Source: Mucilaginibacter sp.
Lineage (GTDB): Bacteria; Bacteroidota; Bacteroidia; Sphingobacteriales; Sphingobacteriaceae
Assembly (NCBI GenBank): GCA_028287925.1
Contig: JAQBOS010000567.1
Span: forward strand, 1 to 46,583
Length of the DNA: 46,583 nucleotides
Reading direction: 5' to 3'
Shown: piece after piece, positions 9,425 through 18,689 of the stretch
Numbering within the stretch: the stretch's first letter is position 1
Layout of the letters: every line of letters begins with the position of its first letter
The notes under the pieces: model-generated
Told to the model about the DNA's origin: nothing
The model's database searches: none
The model's input: only the letters and a program-made list of their open reading frames with translations
Made by a program: the position numbers and the translations under genes

Positions 9425-10292
9425 ATTTCTGTAGTTTTAAAAATCTTCTGTAATCTGATGGTGTAACCATCAGGTGTCTTAAAAATAGTCTTCTCATCGA
9501 TACCAACCCGCCTAAGCCGCAACGCAAAGCAACTTGCTCAAGGGGCACGTCGCTTTCCTCAATGCAAACCCGGGCAGCTTCCACACGAAGTTTTTCGATA
9601 TATTTTGCCGGAGAGATCCCCGTTTGCCGGGTAAAAACCCGGGTAAAGTTCCGGTGACTCATGTTCATTTTTTCTGCCAGGCGCCCTACATCAAGTGGCT
9701 CATGCAACCGTTCTGCCAGCCATTCTTTTAACTGCACAGCCACTGGCGAAGTATCAACCAGGCTGCCGAACTGCACCTGGTAAGCCTGCCTGTTCAGATA
9801 AAAAAAGATGAGTTTTCGCGCTATTTCGGCAGCCACAGCCCGCCCGCAATCTTCCTCTACCATCGCTAACGCGAGGTCGATCCCGGAAGATACACCGCCG
9901 GATGTAAACAGCTGCCCATCCCTTGAATGAAAGAAATTACGGTCGGGTAACATACCTGACTTTTCCAAAATGGAAGTGCCAACCCCCACAAAGCCGATCC
10001 TGCGGATCCCGTTGTGTGCTGCCGCCAGCCAGGCATAAAATTCCCCGTAGTTTGATCCGGGGTCATTCCCCACAATTAACAGCGTATCTATAGTGCCTTC
10101 AAGATCTGTTAACCGTAAACAATTGATCTCAATCCCTGAAGAGGTGTACACCGATGCCGTACCTGGCGAAACCAATACCACACCGTAGATCCCCCGGAGC
10201 TTGTTCGCATGATTGAATACGTCCGCCGGGCCGGCGAAGTCCATCAACGAATTACCGGACATCACCACGATAGCGACCTTCTTTCTATCCAT
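9408..10292 (-). CDS. GlxA-like transcriptional regulator (DJ-1/PfpI domain + AraC HTH)
   Basis: MDRKKVAIVVMSGNSLMDFAGPADVFNHANKL... then RLAEKMNMSHRNFTRVFTRQTGISPAKYIEKLRVEAARVCIEESDVPLEQVALRCGLG; 3' end overlaps gap start by 17 nt. Confidence 0.9.
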   Translation of the reverse strand: MDRKKVAIVVMSGNSLMDFAGPADVFNHANKLRGIYGVVLVSPGTASVYTSSGIEINCLRLTDLEGTIDTLLIVGNDPGSNYGEFYAWLAAAHNGIRRIGFVGVGTSILEKSGMLPDRNFFHSRDGQLFTSGGVSSGIDLALAMVEEDCGRAVAAEIARKLIFFYLNRQAYQVQFGSLVDTSPVAVQLKEWLAERLHEPLDVGRLAEKMNMSHRNFTRVFTRQTGISPAKYIEKLRVEAARVCIEESDVPLEQVALRCGLGGLVSMRRLFLRHLMVTPSDYRRFLKLQKYENCN

Positions 10293-10512
10293 AAGTCAAA
10301 ATTAAAACATTCAATTCCTGTCTCAAAGGACATAAATTAAACAATTTAGGCCATGGGTTGTTTTTTAAAAACAAAATCCTGTTTGATTTTCAATAGGGCT
10401 TAAGCTGATCTTCTGGGATATTTTTAGTATTTGAAAGTTTTTATGCATATCAGTTACCAATTATTCCGAATGGATTTTACCCCTCGTATAAAACATGATT
10501 AATAAAATATAA

Positions 10513-10542
10513 TTGTTATTTATACACTTATTAATATATTTG
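10513..10542 (+). promoter_or_regulatory. Bacteroidota-type sigma promoter (-33 TTG / -7 TAnnTTTG)
   Basis: TTG at 10513-10515, 19-nt spacer, TATATTTG at 10535-10542; upstream of the arabinofuranosidase gene. Confidence 0.55.
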
Positions 10543-10583
10543 AAAAAAGAGGGTATATTAAAAACAGGATCTTTAATGTGATA

Positions 10584-10676
10584 ATGGTAAATTCAAATAA
10601 TGGCGTGGGTGTCGGGATTACAAAGGGCGACAAGGCAATCATCTATAGCGGGCTTAAAAAAGTAGTTCGATTTTAA
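10584..10676 (+). CDS. Possible 30-aa small/leader ORF upstream of GH51 gene
   Basis: MVNSNNGVGVGITKGDKAIIYSGLKKVVRF*; stop TAA 10674-10676 is 1 nt from the GH51 ATG at 10678. Not in the supplied ORF list (too short). Confidence 0.3.
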   Translation: MVNSNNGVGVGITKGDKAIIYSGLKKVVRF

Positions 10677-10677
10677 A

Positions 10678-12735
10678 ATGGGAATGAAAAAACAAGTTAT
10701 TTATTTTTTTGGTGCAATACTGAGTACTCTGTTTCTGCTGAGCTGGGTTTCTGTTAATAACAAAAGCAACGAGAGCTATATTACACCCGCCCTGGATACC
10801 TCTTCTACAAAGGCCGCCCGGGTGGGCAAGCCTATCAGTCCCGATCTGTTCGGAATATTTTTTGAGGATATAAACTACGCGGCAGATGGAGGCCTATATG
10901 GCGAGTTAATACAAAACCGGTCTTTTGAATACAGCCAAAGCGACAAAGACGCCTGGAATAATAATCGTAACTGGCATTCATTAACCGCCTGGGAGTTTAC
11001 AACCAAGGGTTATGGCTATGGTACAATATCTGTGGAAACAAAATCCCCGCTATCTGCAAACAATCCGCATTATGCAGTACTGAATGTGGAAGAAGAGGGC
11101 AGGGAAGGAGTTGGTTTAACAAATTTAGGGTACGATGGCATAGTCATAAGGGCTGGAGAGCAATATGATTTTTCAGTTTTTGTGCGTCAGCTATCAGATA
11201 AATCAATTCCGCTCCAGGTTAGTTTACAAAACAAAAGTGGAACCGTTTTTGGCGAGGCAAACTTCTCAACCCAAACTAAAGACTGGAAAAAATATTCGGC
11301 TATTATTACCGCTACTCACAGTGATGACAGCGCCAAACTGGTTATTGTGGCAAAGGGCAAAGGAAAAATTGCCATTGATCTGGTTTCACTATTTCCGCAA
11401 AAGACATTTAAAAACCGGGCTAATGGCCTGCGACCTGATATTGCACAGGCCATTGCAGACTTAAAACCAAAATTTATGCGTTTTCCGGGCGGCTGCCTTG
11501 TACATGGCGACGGACTTGGAAACATGTACAAGTGGAAAAATACTATAGGGCCTGTTGAACAACGCATAGAACAACGGAATATATGGAATTATCATCAGAG
11601 TGCCGGACTTGGTTTTTTTGAATACTTCCAGTTTTGTGAAGACATTGGAGCTAAGCCTGTGCCTATTGTAGCGGCAGCTGTAAGCTGCCAAAATTCAGGT
11701 GGAACCTGGCGTATAGGCGGTACCGGGCAAAGAGGGCTGCCCTTGAGTGAAATGAAGGCTTACATTCAGGATATATTGGATTTAATTGAATATGCAAATG
11801 GCCCGGCTACATCCACATGGGGCGCAAAAAGGGCTGCAGCAGGTCACCCAAGGCCATTTAACCTGGAGTACCTTGGCGTTGGCAATGAAGATAAAATTAC
11901 CCCGGAATTCAGAGAACGGTTTAAATTGATCTATGATGCTGTGCGTGCCAAATATCCAAAAATAACCCTTGTTGGTACAGTGGGCCCGGGCCCGGCAGGT
12001 GAAGATTATGAACTGGGCTGGAAGTTTGCTGATCAGTTAGCCATCCCTGTAGTTGATGAACACTATTATGAAAACCCGGAATGGTTTCTGCACAATAATC
12101 TGCGCTATGATACTTATGACCGTTCAAAATCTAAAGTTTACATTGGGGAATATGCTTCTCAGGGCAACTCGCTTTATAATGCCCTTGCTGAAGCTGTATA
12201 TATGACCGCTATCGAACGTAATGGAGATGTTGTCAGGATGGCTTCCTACGCACCACTTTTAGCCCGGCAGAATTATACTTCGTGGAACCCCAATCTTATT
12301 TATTTTACGGGCGTAAAGGTTTGCCCGACGGTTAATTATTATGTGCAGCAACTGTTTTCTACTAACCAGGGTGATATTTATTATTCAAATATTGTTTCCT
12401 TCCCCGTTAAAGCAGGTTTAAGAGATTCCCCGCTCGCTGTGTCCTGTGTAAAGGATAGCAAAACAGGGGATATTATCTTGAAATTGGTAAATGCCGGATC
12501 GATTGCAACACAAGCCCGCGCAGACCTTTCCGGTTTTGGCCAGATCAACCCAAAAGCGAGCCGTACTTTTTTGTCCGGCCCACCTTTGGCAGAGGATAAC
12601 CTTGCAAACCCGCAAAATGTTGTTCCTGAAACGTCGGATTTTGAGGCAAAGCAATCTTTCGTTTACGATGTGCCCCCATATTCCCTTACCATTATCAGAG
12701 TTAAAACAAACAGTAATCGCAAAGCTTCTCATTGA
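10678..12735 (+). CDS. Alpha-L-arabinofuranosidase (GH51-like), secreted
   Basis: 685 aa; signal-like N-terminus; ISPDLFGIFFEDINYAADGGLYGELIQNRSFEY...LRPDIAQAIADLKPKFMRFPGGCLVHGDGLGNMYKWKNTIGPVEQR...LEYLGVGNEDKI...DEHYYENPEWF. Confidence 0.93.
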   Translation: MGMKKQVIYFFGAILSTLFLLSWVSVNNKSNESYITPALDTSSTKAARVGKPISPDLFGIFFEDINYAADGGLYGELIQNRSFEYSQSDKDAWNNNRNWHSLTAWEFTTKGYGYGTISVETKSPLSANNPHYAVLNVEEEGREGVGLTNLGYDGIVIRAGEQYDFSVFVRQLSDKSIPLQVSLQNKSGTVFGEANFSTQTKDWKKYSAIITATHSDDSAKLVIVAKGKGKIAIDLVSLFPQKTFKNRANGLRPDIAQAIADLKPKFMRFPGGCLVHGDGLGNMYKWKNTIGPVEQRIEQRNIWNYHQSAGLGFFEYFQFCEDIGAKPVPIVAAAVSCQNSGGTWRIGGTGQRGLPLSEMKAYIQDILDLIEYANGPATSTWGAKRAAAGHPRPFNLEYLGVGNEDKITPEFRERFKLIYDAVRAKYPKITLVGTVGPGPAGEDYELGWKFADQLAIPVVDEHYYENPEWFLHNNLRYDTYDRSKSKVYIGEYASQGNSLYNALAEAVYMTAIERNGDVVRMASYAPLLARQNYTSWNPNLIYFTGVKVCPTVNYYVQQLFSTNQGDIYYSNIVSFPVKAGLRDSPLAVSCVKDSKTGDIILKLVNAGSIATQARADLSGFGQINPKASRTFLSGPPLAEDNLANPQNVVPETSDFEAKQSFVYDVPPYSLTIIRVKTNSNRKASH

Positions 12736-12921
12736 ACTTATAAACGTACAATGTTTGCTTTTAGTTGTTAGAGAATTACCAGGGTGCATTTGATTTAAAG
12801 ATTTATATTAAATTTATTTGTAAGAGTTATGATAATTGGAAATGAACTTTTGGGCTGAGCTAATAAAAGCCATATCTAATTAATTTAGATATAAGTTGAT
12901 ATTTTAATTTAAAACAATAAA

Positions 12922-13413
12922 ATGGAAAGGATTAAAAAACATAGAGGATTAAAACGATATTATAAAAACCTCGCTATTAAAAATGATTTTGACAAAATGG
13001 ATTGGTTGGAGTTAGATAACCCGGAATCCTGGGTTGATAACTGGCATTTACATTTCGATTGGAAAGGATATGGAAACAATAGCTTTAAAAGAAGAAAGCC
13101 ACATCTGGATAAGCTTTTTAGGCATTTTAACATTCTGGTAGAAAAGACTAAAAACTTAAAAACTGGATTTCAATTGTACACTATCTTACTTGATAGCGGA
13201 AGTGATAGCGATGCATTATTTTTGCATACTCCAAACCAAAATAACAGTCAATTTTCATTTCAAATTTCCGACTTACAATTAACTACTACATTGACAAATA
13301 CACCGTTAAATGACTACATTGATCAATTAGTCGGATACGAAAAAATGTATGGACAAGCTGATGAAGCCTTTTGTTTAATATTCAAAGAAAATGTTGGACA
13401 ATCTTTTCGATGA
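12922..13413 (+). CDS. Hypothetical protein (AT-rich, no recognised domain)
   Basis: 163-aa ORF with ATG start; MERIKKHRGLKRYYKNLAIKNDFDKMDWLELDNPESWVDNWHLHFDWKGYG... Confidence 0.7.
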   Translation: MERIKKHRGLKRYYKNLAIKNDFDKMDWLELDNPESWVDNWHLHFDWKGYGNNSFKRRKPHLDKLFRHFNILVEKTKNLKTGFQLYTILLDSGSDSDALFLHTPNQNNSQFSFQISDLQLTTTLTNTPLNDYIDQLVGYEKMYGQADEAFCLIFKENVGQSFR

Positions 13414-13592
13414 AGGCGGGGCAATAATCTAAATTCATAAAAACAATGAAGCCCGAGAAAAGACGGCCAATTTATCGATGATTTGAAGTAAATAATTTGT
13501 TTAGATGAATTGCAGGCCTTAATCCTCTCAGCATCTTGATATAACGTTTTAAGGTTTGTCTCGTTCTTGAATTATCACGAAATTTGCCCGGA

Positions 13593-14093
13593 ATGACGGA
13601 GTTGAATGAATATGAGTGCGAAATTCTGGATACGATGCTGGAAGCTTTTGGCGTCCCTGACAGCCTGACGCGGCTGCAACTGATGAACCTTTTTGAGCAG
13701 GACGAGGCTTCGGCTTTTGCCATGGTGCAGGTATTGATCAGGGAAGGCCTGATCGCTGAAACCGGTAAACATGGCGATTACGAATTGCCCGAAAAGGTTA
13801 TACTAAAGCCAAAAGGAGACAAGTTTCTGAAACAAGGCGGTTTTATGCGCCGCTATAAGTTGGAACAGGAAAAGCCGGTAGAAGTGGGTGGCACGCTTTT
13901 TAAGCTGCAACAGCAAAATATGAAACTGCAAAACCTGAAGCTTGAAAATGAAAGAGAACTCGTTGAACTTCGGGGAACCATTAACAACCTTCAAATCCGG
14001 CAATACATTTGGTGGGTACTGATCGTCATTGCGCTAATAGCAGGCTACCTGATAGGCCACAAGTCAGGCGTTCATGTGCGCTCACATAGATGA
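13593..14093 (+). CDS. Hypothetical protein: winged-helix-like N-terminus, coiled coil, C-terminal TM segment
   Basis: MTELNEYECEILDTMLEAFGVPDSLTRLQLMNLFEQDEASAFAMVQVLIREGLI...KLQQQNMKLQNLKLENERELVELRGTINNLQIRQYIWWVLIVIALIAGYLIG; ATG at 13593. Confidence 0.75.
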   Translation: MTELNEYECEILDTMLEAFGVPDSLTRLQLMNLFEQDEASAFAMVQVLIREGLIAETGKHGDYELPEKVILKPKGDKFLKQGGFMRRYKLEQEKPVEVGGTLFKLQQQNMKLQNLKLENERELVELRGTINNLQIRQYIWWVLIVIALIAGYLIGHKSGVHVRSHR

Positions 14094-14253
14094 TCTCTTC
14101 CTATCGCTAAATTGATGACAGTTCATTAAACGAATGTATTCTTTCGTATAAGTAAGTTGTTACAATTAACTAATTGTTAAGTAGTTTTAATATATTTGAT
14201 TTAAGCTCACACCAATTAGGAGCTGCCTTTTATAAACCTTAAATAAAAATAAT

Positions 14254-14469
14254 ATGAAAAATTTAAATGGAGTTAAAAAACTATCCAGAAAGGAATTAAG
14301 AAACATTATGGGAGGAACCAGGGTGCCTCCCGCGGGTTGTAGTTGTTTTTGTTATATAGGTTCTGTAAAAGTAAGCCACTCTTGCACTACTTATTGTCCT
14401 GGTGACGTATTCCCTGGTATTGACCCTGGTTCGCCTTCAAATTGCGGCACCCCTCCTCCGTTGAATTAA
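14254..14469 (+). CDS. Double-glycine-leader Cys-rich small peptide (bacteriocin-like / natural-product-precursor-like)
   Basis: MKNLNGVKKLSRKELRNIMGG | TRVPPAGCSCFCYIGSVKVSHSCTTYCPGDVFPGIDPGSPSNCGTPPPLN; Bacteroidota GG leader, 6 Cys in the predicted core. Confidence 0.8.
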   Translation: MKNLNGVKKLSRKELRNIMGGTRVPPAGCSCFCYIGSVKVSHSCTTYCPGDVFPGIDPGSPSNCGTPPPLN

Positions 14470-14486
14470 TATAATCCTACAAATAG

Positions 14487-14519
14487 AAAGCCTTTAGAAT
14501 TTTTTTAAAGGCTTTTTTT
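14487..14519 (+). terminator. Rho-independent terminator of the peptide gene
   Basis: AAAGCCTTT-agaattttttt... AAAGGCTTT-TTTT, 9-bp stem plus T run. Confidence 0.75.
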
Positions 14520-14553
14520 GTGCTTTTTAAAAAACGATACTTCCCTTAAAACA

Positions 14554-14635
14554 ACAAAGCCCAATCCGCTCTAGCGGACCGGGCTTTGTACTCTGAGCCG
14601 GAGAAAGGTCGAACAAATTTTTGGAAGATTTGAAG
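14554..14635. repeat. 'Hairpin + tRNA-3'-end-like tail' module, copy 1
   Basis: ACAAAGCCCaaTCCGCtctaGCGGAccGGGCTTTGT followed by actctgagccggagaaaggtcgaacaaatttttggaagatttgaagaa. Confidence 0.6.
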
Positions 14636-14770
14636 AAGGCAGCGGCTTTAAATTGTTTAGAAACACGCTCATCGCTGCTCTGTTATTAACATAAATGATA
14701 CATAAAATTGTAGATTTTTTTTATCAATTTTAAATATCACTTCCCCTGAACCAATTATAAACCAATTTTT

Positions 14771-16366
14771 ATGAAAAAAGATCAACCCTCAAACTCTCCT
14801 TTGACCGTAAAAGGCAAACCTGAAAAATCCGAAGAAAAAACAGGCATAGATCGCCGCCACTTTATTAAAACAGCCGGGATAGGCGCACTGGCATTCAGTA
14901 TCGTTCCGCGGCACGTGCTTGGCGGTACCGGTTTTATTGCGCCAAGCGATAAATTAACCCTCGCCTACGTAGGCTGCGGCACCCAGGGTATGCGCGAAAT
15001 GTTGCCTATGCTGGCTGTGCCCGAAATACAGATCATTGCCGTTTGCGATCCCAACCGGGATGCGGTGGGCTATAGAGATTGGTCGAAGAACGGTCTTCGC
15101 GACGAGATCAGAAGGGCCATCAATAAACCGGATTGGCAGCCGGGCGGCGAAAATGTTATACCCGGCGGCAGGGAAGTGGGAAAAAACGTTGTTGATAGTT
15201 TTTATGGCAATATCCGCGCCAGCGACAATTTTAAAGCATGTACTGCCTATGCAGATTATCGCGAATTGCTGGATAAAGAAAAAGATCTGGATGCAGTAAA
15301 GATCATGACGCCCGATCACCTGCATGGTCTATTCGCAATAGCTGCATTGAAACGTAATAAACACGTACTTATGCACAAGCCGGTTTCGAACCGCTTACAG
15401 GAAGGTAAGGCGGTTATTGAATTGGCTCGTCAGAAAACCAATATCGTTACCCATCTGGTGCCCTGGGATTCCAACGGATCTATGGACCAGGTAATGGAGT
15501 GGATCAATGACGGTAAGATCGGCAAATTGAAGGAGATTCATAACTGGACCAACCGTCCTGTATGGCCGCAGTATCCGACCCTGCCAACTGATAATGTGCC
15601 CGTTCCTGACGGCCTTGACTGGAACCTATGGCTAGGGCCGGAGGCAGACCGGCCATACTCACCTAATTATACAAATATGGTTTTCCGCGGCTGGTACGAT
15701 TTCGGTGGCGGTTCCATGGCCGATATGGGGCATTATAGTTTGTGGACCGTATTTAATGCGCTGCAATTGACTTCTCCTGAAGTGATCGTGCCGAATTTAA
15801 CCCACTATGTCGGCATGGGTGACCACACCCCGAATTTCGTGCACAACGATTTCTCGTTCCCTACAGGGTGTACCGTTAAGTTCAAATACCCTGCTAACGG
15901 CGACAGGCCACCTGTTGACCTGTTTTGGTGGGATGGCGGTATCCGGCCCACGGTGCCTGAAGAATTAATTGCGATAAACGAGGAAGATCTGCCTGCCGAG
16001 GGTATGATGTTCATCGGTTCAAAAGGCAAGATAATAGCCGGTTTCAATGTGCAGAATCCAAGGCTGTTCTCGAAGAAAAAGAAGGAGGTGAAAGCCACTG
16101 TTGTCCCCAATAACTCTTATGAGCATAGCAAAATGGTGGATGCTTTATCGCTGTTTGCCAAAAGCTGCAAAGCCGGTACGCAGTATCCGGGCAGTTTCCC
16201 GGAAGCGGAGGGTCTGACAGAAGCCGTAAATTTATATGCAGCATCGCTTAGGTCGCAGAAGCTGTTGAAGTATGATGCCGCAACAAGGCAGATCACTAAC
16301 GTGCCGAATGCTAACAAATACCTTTCGAGGAATTATAGAACAGGCTGGGATCCGGCTACTATTTAG
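14771..16366 (+). CDS. Gfo/Idh/MocA-family oxidoreductase with Tat-type signal
   Basis: DRRHFIKTAGIGALAFSIVPRHVLGG...LTLAYVGCGTQGMREMLPML...AVKIMTPDHLHGLFAIAALKRNKHVLMHKPVSNRLQEGKAVI. Confidence 0.92.
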   Translation: MKKDQPSNSPLTVKGKPEKSEEKTGIDRRHFIKTAGIGALAFSIVPRHVLGGTGFIAPSDKLTLAYVGCGTQGMREMLPMLAVPEIQIIAVCDPNRDAVGYRDWSKNGLRDEIRRAINKPDWQPGGENVIPGGREVGKNVVDSFYGNIRASDNFKACTAYADYRELLDKEKDLDAVKIMTPDHLHGLFAIAALKRNKHVLMHKPVSNRLQEGKAVIELARQKTNIVTHLVPWDSNGSMDQVMEWINDGKIGKLKEIHNWTNRPVWPQYPTLPTDNVPVPDGLDWNLWLGPEADRPYSPNYTNMVFRGWYDFGGGSMADMGHYSLWTVFNALQLTSPEVIVPNLTHYVGMGDHTPNFVHNDFSFPTGCTVKFKYPANGDRPPVDLFWWDGGIRPTVPEELIAINEEDLPAEGMMFIGSKGKIIAGFNVQNPRLFSKKKKEVKATVVPNNSYEHSKMVDALSLFAKSCKAGTQYPGSFPEAEGLTEAVNLYAASLRSQKLLKYDAATRQITNVPNANKYLSRNYRTGWDPATI

Positions 16367-16450
16367 GTTCACGCCAACACACTCTCCGCAAGGCGAAGGG
16401 CTAAACTTATTTGATAAGACAAAAATTCGGGATTAAAAGAATAAACGACA

Positions 16451-17293
16451 ATGAACAGAAGAAAATTTATTGGCCAGAGCGCCATAAGCGCGGGAGCGCT
16501 GCTACTAATGCCTGGTTTCCTGCATGCGGCCGCTGCATACAAAACACCAATCGGTTTCCAGACTTTCCCCATCCGGGATGTACTTGCAAAGGATTTCGCA
16601 GGCACGATGAAAATGATGGCCGGGTTAGGCTACCAATATACCGAAATGTGCTATCCGAAGGGGTATGCGGGCGCAGGTTTTGCACCCCTTGTTGATGTAA
16701 AAGCCACCGATATCAAGAAAATGATAGAAGATGCCGGCCTTCATTGCCCCAGTTGCCATATTGGTATTGGTAGTTTGAAAGATAATTTTGGCGAGTGTAT
16801 GGACTTCACCCACGGACTGGGGCTGTCACAGATAGTTGCACCTGGCCTGGATACTCCCGGGAAAACGATAGCTGATTATAAAATGGCAGCCGGCGATCTC
16901 AATAAAATAGCCGAAAAGATCAAAGCCGAAGGTATGGTTACAGGCTTGCACAATCACAGTGGCGAATTTAAGATGCTGGATGGTGAGCTGATTTACGATG
17001 CTATAATGGCTGCGCTTGACGGCAACCTGGTGAAAATGCAGTTTCAAACCGAAGTAATAACGCTGGGCTATAAAGGCCCGGCCTATTTCGAAAAGTATCC
17101 CGGCAGGTTCATCTCTGCGCATTTGTCAGATTGGACAACCGATAAAAAGCAGGTGCCTATCGGTAAAGGAATTATTGACTGGAAAGAATTTTTTGCTGCC
17201 GCTAAAACAGGCGGCATTAAGAATTTCTTTGTCGAAATGAACATGGATACCTACAAGGACAGCGCAGAATATATTCATGGTTTGTTAGGTTAG
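16451..17293 (+). CDS. Sugar phosphate isomerase/epimerase (xylose-isomerase-like TIM barrel), exported
   Basis: MNRRKFIGQSAISAGALLLMPGFLHAAAAYKTPIGFQTFPIRDVLAKDFAGTMKMMAGLGYQYTEMC...GLHNHSGEFK...AHLSDWT. Confidence 0.9.
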   Translation: MNRRKFIGQSAISAGALLLMPGFLHAAAAYKTPIGFQTFPIRDVLAKDFAGTMKMMAGLGYQYTEMCYPKGYAGAGFAPLVDVKATDIKKMIEDAGLHCPSCHIGIGSLKDNFGECMDFTHGLGLSQIVAPGLDTPGKTIADYKMAAGDLNKIAEKIKAEGMVTGLHNHSGEFKMLDGELIYDAIMAALDGNLVKMQFQTEVITLGYKGPAYFEKYPGRFISAHLSDWTTDKKQVPIGKGIIDWKEFFAAAKTGGIKNFFVEMNMDTYKDSAEYIHGLLG

Positions 17294-17341
17294 TTCATAA
17301 AAATTTGCCATCAGGTTTTTTTTTGGGGAATCATATAAACA

Positions 17342-17430
17342 ACAAAGCCTTCCTGATTTTTCTCAAGAAGGCTTTGTACTCCCCCCCGCCGTGAAAGGGT
17401 CGAACCGCTTTCTTGAAGATTTACAAATAA
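17342..17430. repeat. 'Hairpin + tRNA-3'-end-like tail' module, copy 2
   Basis: ACAAAGCCTTCctgatttttctcaaGAAGGCTTTGT followed by actcccccccgccgtgaaagggtcgaaccgctttcttgaagatttacaaataa. Confidence 0.6.
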
Positions 17431-17585
17431 TAACTTCATTAACAGATGACTCAAAAAGGTTGAGAATGGGTTGCCAACTCAGTTCAAAATGGTCATTCCG
17501 TCTTTAAAAACTCTTTCTACTTTTATGAGGATTTATAGCTCGAAATTAATTGATATGGATACACAGCAGCTTTTCAATAAAAACC

Positions 17586-18674
17586 ATGCAGGAAAATAAA
17601 ATAATTTTTACGATTGAAGCCAGAGATAATGTCTACTTAGAATCAATGGCGGGACATCTAAAACTTGACAATGATGATATTTATAACGCGATAGAATACA
17701 TGCATGCCGGACTATTGAAGGAATTAAAAAAAGTTAATATTGACTATTTTGAGTTGAAAAATGCTTTAACACCTCAAAAGCAGAAAAGAGAGATTGCATT
17801 TGTATTCGATAGCGAAAAAACGGGATCAACTATATATGGCGCTAAAATTTTAAATAAAATCATCCCACTATTAGATAAACAAACATGTAATAGTGTACTC
17901 GTTGGTGATTTAATTGGTGATTCAAAATACTCTACAATTATCAGAAAAGCTTTCTTTGAGTTTATAGAACAAGAAAAGGATATAAGTTATATCAGTCATG
18001 ATTTATTCTTTATCGTTTACTTAAACAATCTGTCTGATTTGGCTTTTCAATCTATTAGAGAGGGTTTAAAAAATTACGCACCGTATGTCGGTTACTTTGA
18101 TCTAACATTCTCAAGTGTATTTAAACATTTTCTCTCTTCTATTTTGGTACGGGGCTTTGTAAAGAATAAAAACCAAATTATTGCGCCGGATGAAGAAACT
18201 GGTAAGTATAATCCCACAATGTTTAATTTCGAAAAATATGGATTTCAATGTAATGCAATTGAATCGTTGTATTACGATATATTCTTATCCTATAAAATTG
18301 AACGACCAATAAGCCTATCAGAAGAAGATATTCGATTTTCACTTAATGCGGTTTCTACGACAGTTTTAACACTCTCGGATTTTAAGCTTGTAATTGAAGA
18401 GCCCAAGCTACAGTATTTGATGACGGAGAAAAAAGACAATTTCGAGAGGGCTGGCTTGGCCAATATGTCAATAGATGAACTGCAGGATCAAATAAAATCA
18501 AAACTTAATACCAACTACATCTTTAACTTGTGCTTTTTACCAGAATACGGAACAATAAAATTTAATATTATGTTGGAAACTATACACCAAGCTTCCAATA
18601 AACCCATGAAACTTATAGTTGCTTTGGAATATGTCGCGAAAGACAAGATATTAAGATTAATCACAATGTTCTAA
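17586..18674 (+). CDS. Orphan hypothetical protein (about 362 aa), AT-rich, no recognised domain
   Basis: Start taken at ATG 17586 (MQENKIIFTIEARDNVYLESMAGHLKLDNDDIYNAIEYMHAGLL...); single long AT-rich ORF between tRNA-tail-like sequences. Confidence 0.75.
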   Translation: MQENKIIFTIEARDNVYLESMAGHLKLDNDDIYNAIEYMHAGLLKELKKVNIDYFELKNALTPQKQKREIAFVFDSEKTGSTIYGAKILNKIIPLLDKQTCNSVLVGDLIGDSKYSTIIRKAFFEFIEQEKDISYISHDLFFIVYLNNLSDLAFQSIREGLKNYAPYVGYFDLTFSSVFKHFLSSILVRGFVKNKNQIIAPDEETGKYNPTMFNFEKYGFQCNAIESLYYDIFLSYKIERPISLSEEDIRFSLNAVSTTVLTLSDFKLVIEEPKLQYLMTEKKDNFERAGLANMSIDELQDQIKSKLNTNYIFNLCFLPEYGTIKFNIMLETIHQASNKPMKLIVALEYVAKDKILRLITMF

Positions 18675-18689
18675 TCGATAAAATCGCGA

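Noticed and set aside
9020-9434. Plus-strand ORFs opposite gap
   Set aside because: Shadow ORFs opposite a highly conserved gene.
14174-14198. Promoter TTG/TATATTTG upstream of the GG-leader peptide
   Set aside because: TATATTTG at 14191-14198 is a good -7 box but the nearest TTG is 14 nt away rather than about 19-21, so not called as a full promoter.
14590-14614. A functional tRNA at the 14554 and 17342 repeats
   Set aside because: Only a T-arm/3'-end-like tail is present; no anticodon arm or D-arm can be formed.
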